Assembly (NCBI RefSeq): GCF_001761485.1 | Contig: NC_090773.1 | Location: 1,054,001-1,118,000, forward strand | Direction of reading: 5' to 3' | Source of the DNA: Yarrowia lipolytica | Lineage: Eukaryota; Ascomycota; Dipodascomycetes; Dipodascales | Length of the DNA stretch: 64,000 bases | Shown: in pieces, positions 63,832 through 64,000 of the stretch | How the letters are laid out: every line of letters starts with the position of its first letter | Numbering within the stretch: position 1 is the stretch's first letter | Notes under the pieces: generated by a model | What the model was told of the DNA's origin: nothing | What the model saw: the letters and a program-made list of their open reading frames with translations, nothing else | Database searches by the model: none | Translations under genes and position numbers: made by a program

Positions 63832-64000
63832 ATGCCACCAAAAAGCGAGATTGACGACGAGACCAAGAAGAAGCAGTTGGTGTCTATTCTTGCGGCGCTG
63901 GAGAAGGCGCCCATTAAGGCAACTCCCGCTGGAATCCGGAAATTGGCCCAGCAGCGGGGCCTCGAAGTTTTCGGAGAAGATTTGGCGGAAGGAACACGAA
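63832..64000 (+). CDS. Unrecognised protein, 5' part only (runs off the window)
   Basis: An open frame of 56 codons from an ATG in a good context (caacATGCC) to the window edge, with no stop. It is charged and helical: MPPKSEIDDETKKKQ, then a leucine-rich stretch LVSILAALEKAP, then GIRKLAQQRGLEVFGED. Codon use is compatible with a Yarrowia gene. I do not recognise the family. A longer start is possible: ATG at 63529, intron 63532-63822 (GTAAGT to CAG), then TTCCTCAAC in frame with this ATG. In that model the branch site would sit unusually far (13 bases) from the acceptor, so I prefer the unspliced start. Confidence 0.55.
   Translation, partial: MPPKSEIDDETKKKQLVSILAALEKAPIKATPAGIRKLAQQRGLEVFGEDLAEGTR

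Noticed and set aside
1-64000. Transposons, virus-like elements and CRISPR arrays
   Set aside because: No transposase, reverse transcriptase or integrase reading, no long terminal or inverted repeats and no regular repeat-spacer array were seen.

Overview
This window is nuclear DNA from a budding yeast, almost certainly Yarrowia lipolytica. The evidence is combined. Long intron-poor reading frames are separated by AT-moderate intergenic DNA, and arginine is coded mostly by CGA in the well-expressed genes. The four coding introns start with GTGAGT or GTAAGT and place the CTAAC branch site only 2 to 5 bases before the acceptor AG, a known Yarrowia trait. Several families absent from Saccharomyces are present (annexin, Urc1, CPSF6-like, branched-chain ketoacid dehydrogenase E1-alpha). 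From memory, ACT1 and the phosphatidylserine synthase gene both lie on Y. lipolytica chromosome D; this was not checked against a database.

Layout, left to right: a gene-free 2.5 kb; URC1 (+); ACT1 with an intron in codon 3 (+); NUP120 (+); a KpsF/GutQ-type SIS isomerase (-); an annexin with a tandem-repeat N-terminus (+); a UPF0658 Golgi membrane protein (-); a 4.7 kb gene-poor stretch; a Git1-like MFS transporter (+); an Imo32/Eat1-type mitochondrial hydrolase (-); PSY4 with an intron (+); the divergent mitoribosomal pair RSM24 (-) and RSM7 (+); SEC6 (+); CHO1 (+); an SLM1/SLM2-type PH protein (+); ALG11 (-); MOB1 (-); FMP25 (-); SLU7 (-); SSS1, a 68-codon gene split into three exons (-); a CPSF6-like RRM protein (+); RRP1 (-); the E1-alpha subunit gene of branched-chain ketoacid dehydrogenase (+); and the 5' end of an unrecognised gene running off the right edge.

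These are unlinked housekeeping functions: cytoskeleton, secretory pathway (SEC6, SSS1, ALG11, CHO1, SLM), mitochondria (RSM24, RSM7, FMP25, the hydrolase, E1-alpha), RNA processing (SLU7, CPSF6-like, RRP1) and cell division (MOB1, PSY4). There is no operon-like or biosynthetic cluster. I recognise no transposon, tRNA, 5S rRNA or CRISPR array. The most interesting material is small-scale: a frequent intergenic 8-mer TACTTGTA/TACAAGTA, an 18-bp perfect palindrome with a CCG-N4-CGG core, a repeated GTGAAATTT motif in the shared RSM24/RSM7 promoter, paired CACGTG boxes, and TTAGGG-like motifs beside several genes.
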